From Candidatus Hydrogenedentota bacterium (GTDB taxonomy: Bacteria; Hydrogenedentota; Hydrogenedentia; Hydrogenedentales; CAITNO01): a stretch of 8,929 nt of DNA. Below the pieces are notes generated by a model. It ran no database searches, was not told the origin of the DNA, and saw only the letters and a program-made list of their open reading frames with translations. This document shows positions 6,695 through 8,929 of this stretch, piece by piece. The stretch covers positions 1-8,929 of the forward strand of contig CAIJOU010000913.1 in NCBI GenBank assembly GCA_903822375.1, given 5' to 3'. Each line of letters begins with the position of its first letter. Positions within the stretch are counted from its first letter, which is position 1. A program made the position numbers and the translations under genes.

Positions 6695-6769
6695 GATGAG
6701 TGTGCTCGCGGCGCGCTCTTTCACTTCCGAGTGTGATTCTCTTCGCAGGAAAAGGAAAACGAACGACCC

Positions 6770-7867
<1,098 letters not shown>

Positions 7868-7963
7868 GTTATTCTCCAGACGGCTGGTCGCCTGGCGGCG
7901 GATTGCCCAAAGTGACCAACTTTATCGACGAGATTAACGAGGGTTCAAATCATCCGTCGGCTT

Positions 7964-8017
7964 GGGTCCATATTGTCCATATTGTCCATGATGTCCATAT
8001 CGTCCACAGAGTCCATC
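7964..8017. repeat. Tandem array of six 9-base units (NNGTCCATN)
   Basis: Six consecutive 9-base units share the core GTCCA(T/C), differing mainly at the first two and last bases. The array lies in the 199-base spacer between thrC and the HAD gene, ending 49 bases before the latter's start. It has the same period and nearly the same core as the array at 4037-4081, so the two probably arose by the same mechanism. Confidence 0.88.
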
Positions 8018-8066
8018 AACGAGTCTTCTCATAACGTTTCTTACCACTAATTTCCGGGACCACAGC

Positions 8067-8729
8067 ATGTACGCGGCACTGTTTGACATGGACGGCGTTC
8101 TCGCCGACACGGAGGGCCTCATTTGCGAGGCCACCATTCGCATGTTTGAGGAACTCTACGGCGTGCGGATGAAGGAATCCGATTTCCTGCCCTACGTCGG
8201 CACCGGCGCTATCCGTTACGTCGATGGGCCGGCATCGGACTACGGCATCACTATCAACACCGAGGCGGCCATTGCCCGGCGTCACGAAAACTTCGTGGAA
8301 CTGCTGGAATCGGGCCGGGACATAGCCTTCCCCGGCGTGCGTGAACTCCTGTGCGCGGTGCGCGACGATGCGCAGTGGAAGATGGCCCTGGCCACATCCA
8401 CGCCCATCGACACCGCCCGGGTCACGCTGCGTGCGACCCGCATCGAGCTTTCGTGGTTCGATGCCGTGATGCACGGCGGACTGGTCACCCGGAAGAAACC
8501 CGATCCGGAAATCTTTCTTGCCGCCTCTGCCGCCTGCGGCATTCCACCATCCCATTGCGCGGTGATCGAAGACTCCGTTCAGGGCGTTGCCGCCGGCAAG
8601 GCTGCGGGCATGAAGGTGCTTGCCGTCACCAACACCTTCACCCCTGAACAACTCATCGGCGCAGACGAATTCATCTCTTCCCTCGAAGGCATCACCCCGG
8701 ACCACCTGGTACGCCTCCTTCAACCCTGA
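8067..8729 (+). CDS. HAD-superfamily phosphatase (subfamily IA, beta-phosphoglucomutase-like)
   Basis: A 220-residue soluble hydrolase with all HAD motifs: the nucleophile/acid pair D7 and D9 in FDMDGVLAD, the Thr/Ser of motif II in ATSTP (109-113), the lysine K144 in KKPDP, and the acidic motif IEDSVQG with E168 and D169. Between motifs I and II (about residues 17-85) lies a helical C1 cap including PYVGTGAIRYVDGPASDYG. A similar GTG-containing cap segment occurs, as I recall it, in HAD domains such as that of plant SOQ1, and differs from the usual GRS cap of beta-phosphoglucomutase. Substrates of this family range from sugar phosphates to phosphoglycolate and cannot be named here. GGGA at 8056-8059 lies 7 bases before the ATG. 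The gene is alone on its strand, convergent with the following membrane-protein gene. Confidence 0.9.
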   Translation: MYAALFDMDGVLADTEGLICEATIRMFEELYGVRMKESDFLPYVGTGAIRYVDGPASDYGITINTEAAIARRHENFVELLESGRDIAFPGVRELLCAVRDDAQWKMALATSTPIDTARVTLRATRIELSWFDAVMHGGLVTRKKPDPEIFLAASAACGIPPSHCAVIEDSVQGVAAGKAAGMKVLAVTNTFTPEQLIGADEFISSLEGITPDHLVRLLQP

Positions 8730-8746
8730 CCTGCATGGAGTAGGGT

Positions 8747-8800
8747 GTGCGCAGTCCCGCAGAGCGGGACGAAGCGCACCGTCCGGACTCGTCCCCGCTC
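8747..8800. repeat. Compound hairpin between convergent genes
   Basis: GTGCGC (8747-8752) pairs with GCGCAC (8774-8779), and inside it GTCCCGC (8754-8760) pairs with GCGGGAC (8764-8770) around an AGA loop. A third arm, TCGTCCCCGCTC (8789-8800), is complementary with one bulge to GAGCGGGACGA (8762-8772) and so competes with the first. A perfect GTCCGGAC palindrome (8781-8788) lies between. The element fills the gap between two converging genes and may end transcription of both, though no T-run follows on either strand. It may equally be a dispersed intergenic repeat. Confidence 0.5.
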
Positions 8801-8929
8801 AGGCGCTGCGGCGCCCCACAAAGACCACCCCAATCAAAGCCATGCACATGGCCAAAGCTGCCAGCGTGTAAAACGATGCCGAGGGCATTCCCATCACCGT
8901 CACCAGTGTGTACGTGGTCGACTTGACCG
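8799..8929 (-). CDS. C-terminal end of a membrane protein (partial)
   Basis: The minus strand carries an open frame entering from beyond the window and ending at a TGA whose complement is 8799-8801. The 42 visible residues finish with a clear transmembrane helix (FYTLAALAMCMALIGVVFVG) followed by RRSA, the positive tail expected on the cytoplasmic side. This pattern fits the last helix of a multi-span transporter such as an MFS permease, but the fragment is too short to name the family. It converges on the HAD gene. Confidence 0.6.
   Translation of the reverse strand, partial: VKSTTYTLVTVMGMPSASFYTLAALAMCMALIGVVFVGRRSA

Noticed and set aside
6697..6769. Threonine attenuator leader peptide before thrC
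   Set aside because: The only ATG-started frame in the leader shows no run of Thr or Ile codons and no stop before thrC, and no paired terminator/antiterminator is evident.
7876..7895. Small hairpin just after thrC (CCAG/CTGG with a CG pair inside)
   Set aside because: The stem is short and interrupted and no T-run follows, so a terminator call is not supported.

Overview
The window looks like an ordinary chromosomal stretch from a GC-rich bacterium, probably a metagenome-type genome outside the best-studied phyla. The main genes sample at about 68-73 % GC and almost completely avoid the codons TTA, CTA and TCA. Extended -10 promoters (TGn-TATAAT-like) and clear Shine-Dalgarno sites are present. 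The archaeal/rickettsial-style 'type 2' valyl-tRNA synthetase, together with intergenic arrays of 9-base TCCAT-type units and hairpin repeats, resembles what I associate with Planctomycetota- or Hydrogenedentota-like genomes. That placement is an inference from memory, at low confidence.

Layout, left to right. Positions 1-330 hold no gene I can recognise. Positions 331-1107 encode an unrecognised, membrane-anchored, cysteine-containing protein of lower GC. Positions 1108-1361 hold two GGAA-loop hairpins (one REP-like), then an extended -10 promoter and a leader hairpin for valS (1365-3977). Positions 3978-4193 hold a 9-base tandem array and a near-consensus promoter for the lipA / lipoyl-carrier / hom cluster (4194-6637), whose three genes are spaced by 8 and 30 bases. 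The next 132 bases hold a promoter overlapped by a palindrome, then thrC (6770-7867). After a second 9-base array comes a HAD-family phosphatase (8067-8729). A compound hairpin repeat separates it from the C-terminal end of a convergent membrane protein (8799 to beyond 8929, minus strand).

Function. valS charges tRNA-Val. lipA makes lipoyl groups by sulfur insertion into octanoylated lipoyl domains, and the gene directly after it encodes an 83-residue stand-alone lipoyl domain, a plausible LipA substrate. hom and thrC catalyse two steps of threonine biosynthesis; homoserine kinase (thrB) is not in the window. The HAD hydrolase has all four HAD motifs but its substrate cannot be read from sequence.

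I did not find a clearly new defence, mobile or RNA system. The points most worth a second look are the free-standing lipoyl carrier beside lipA, separated from hom by a single in-frame TGA; the two related 9-base intergenic arrays; the compositionally distinct orphan gene at 331; and the hairpin elements at 1182-1241 and 8747-8800.
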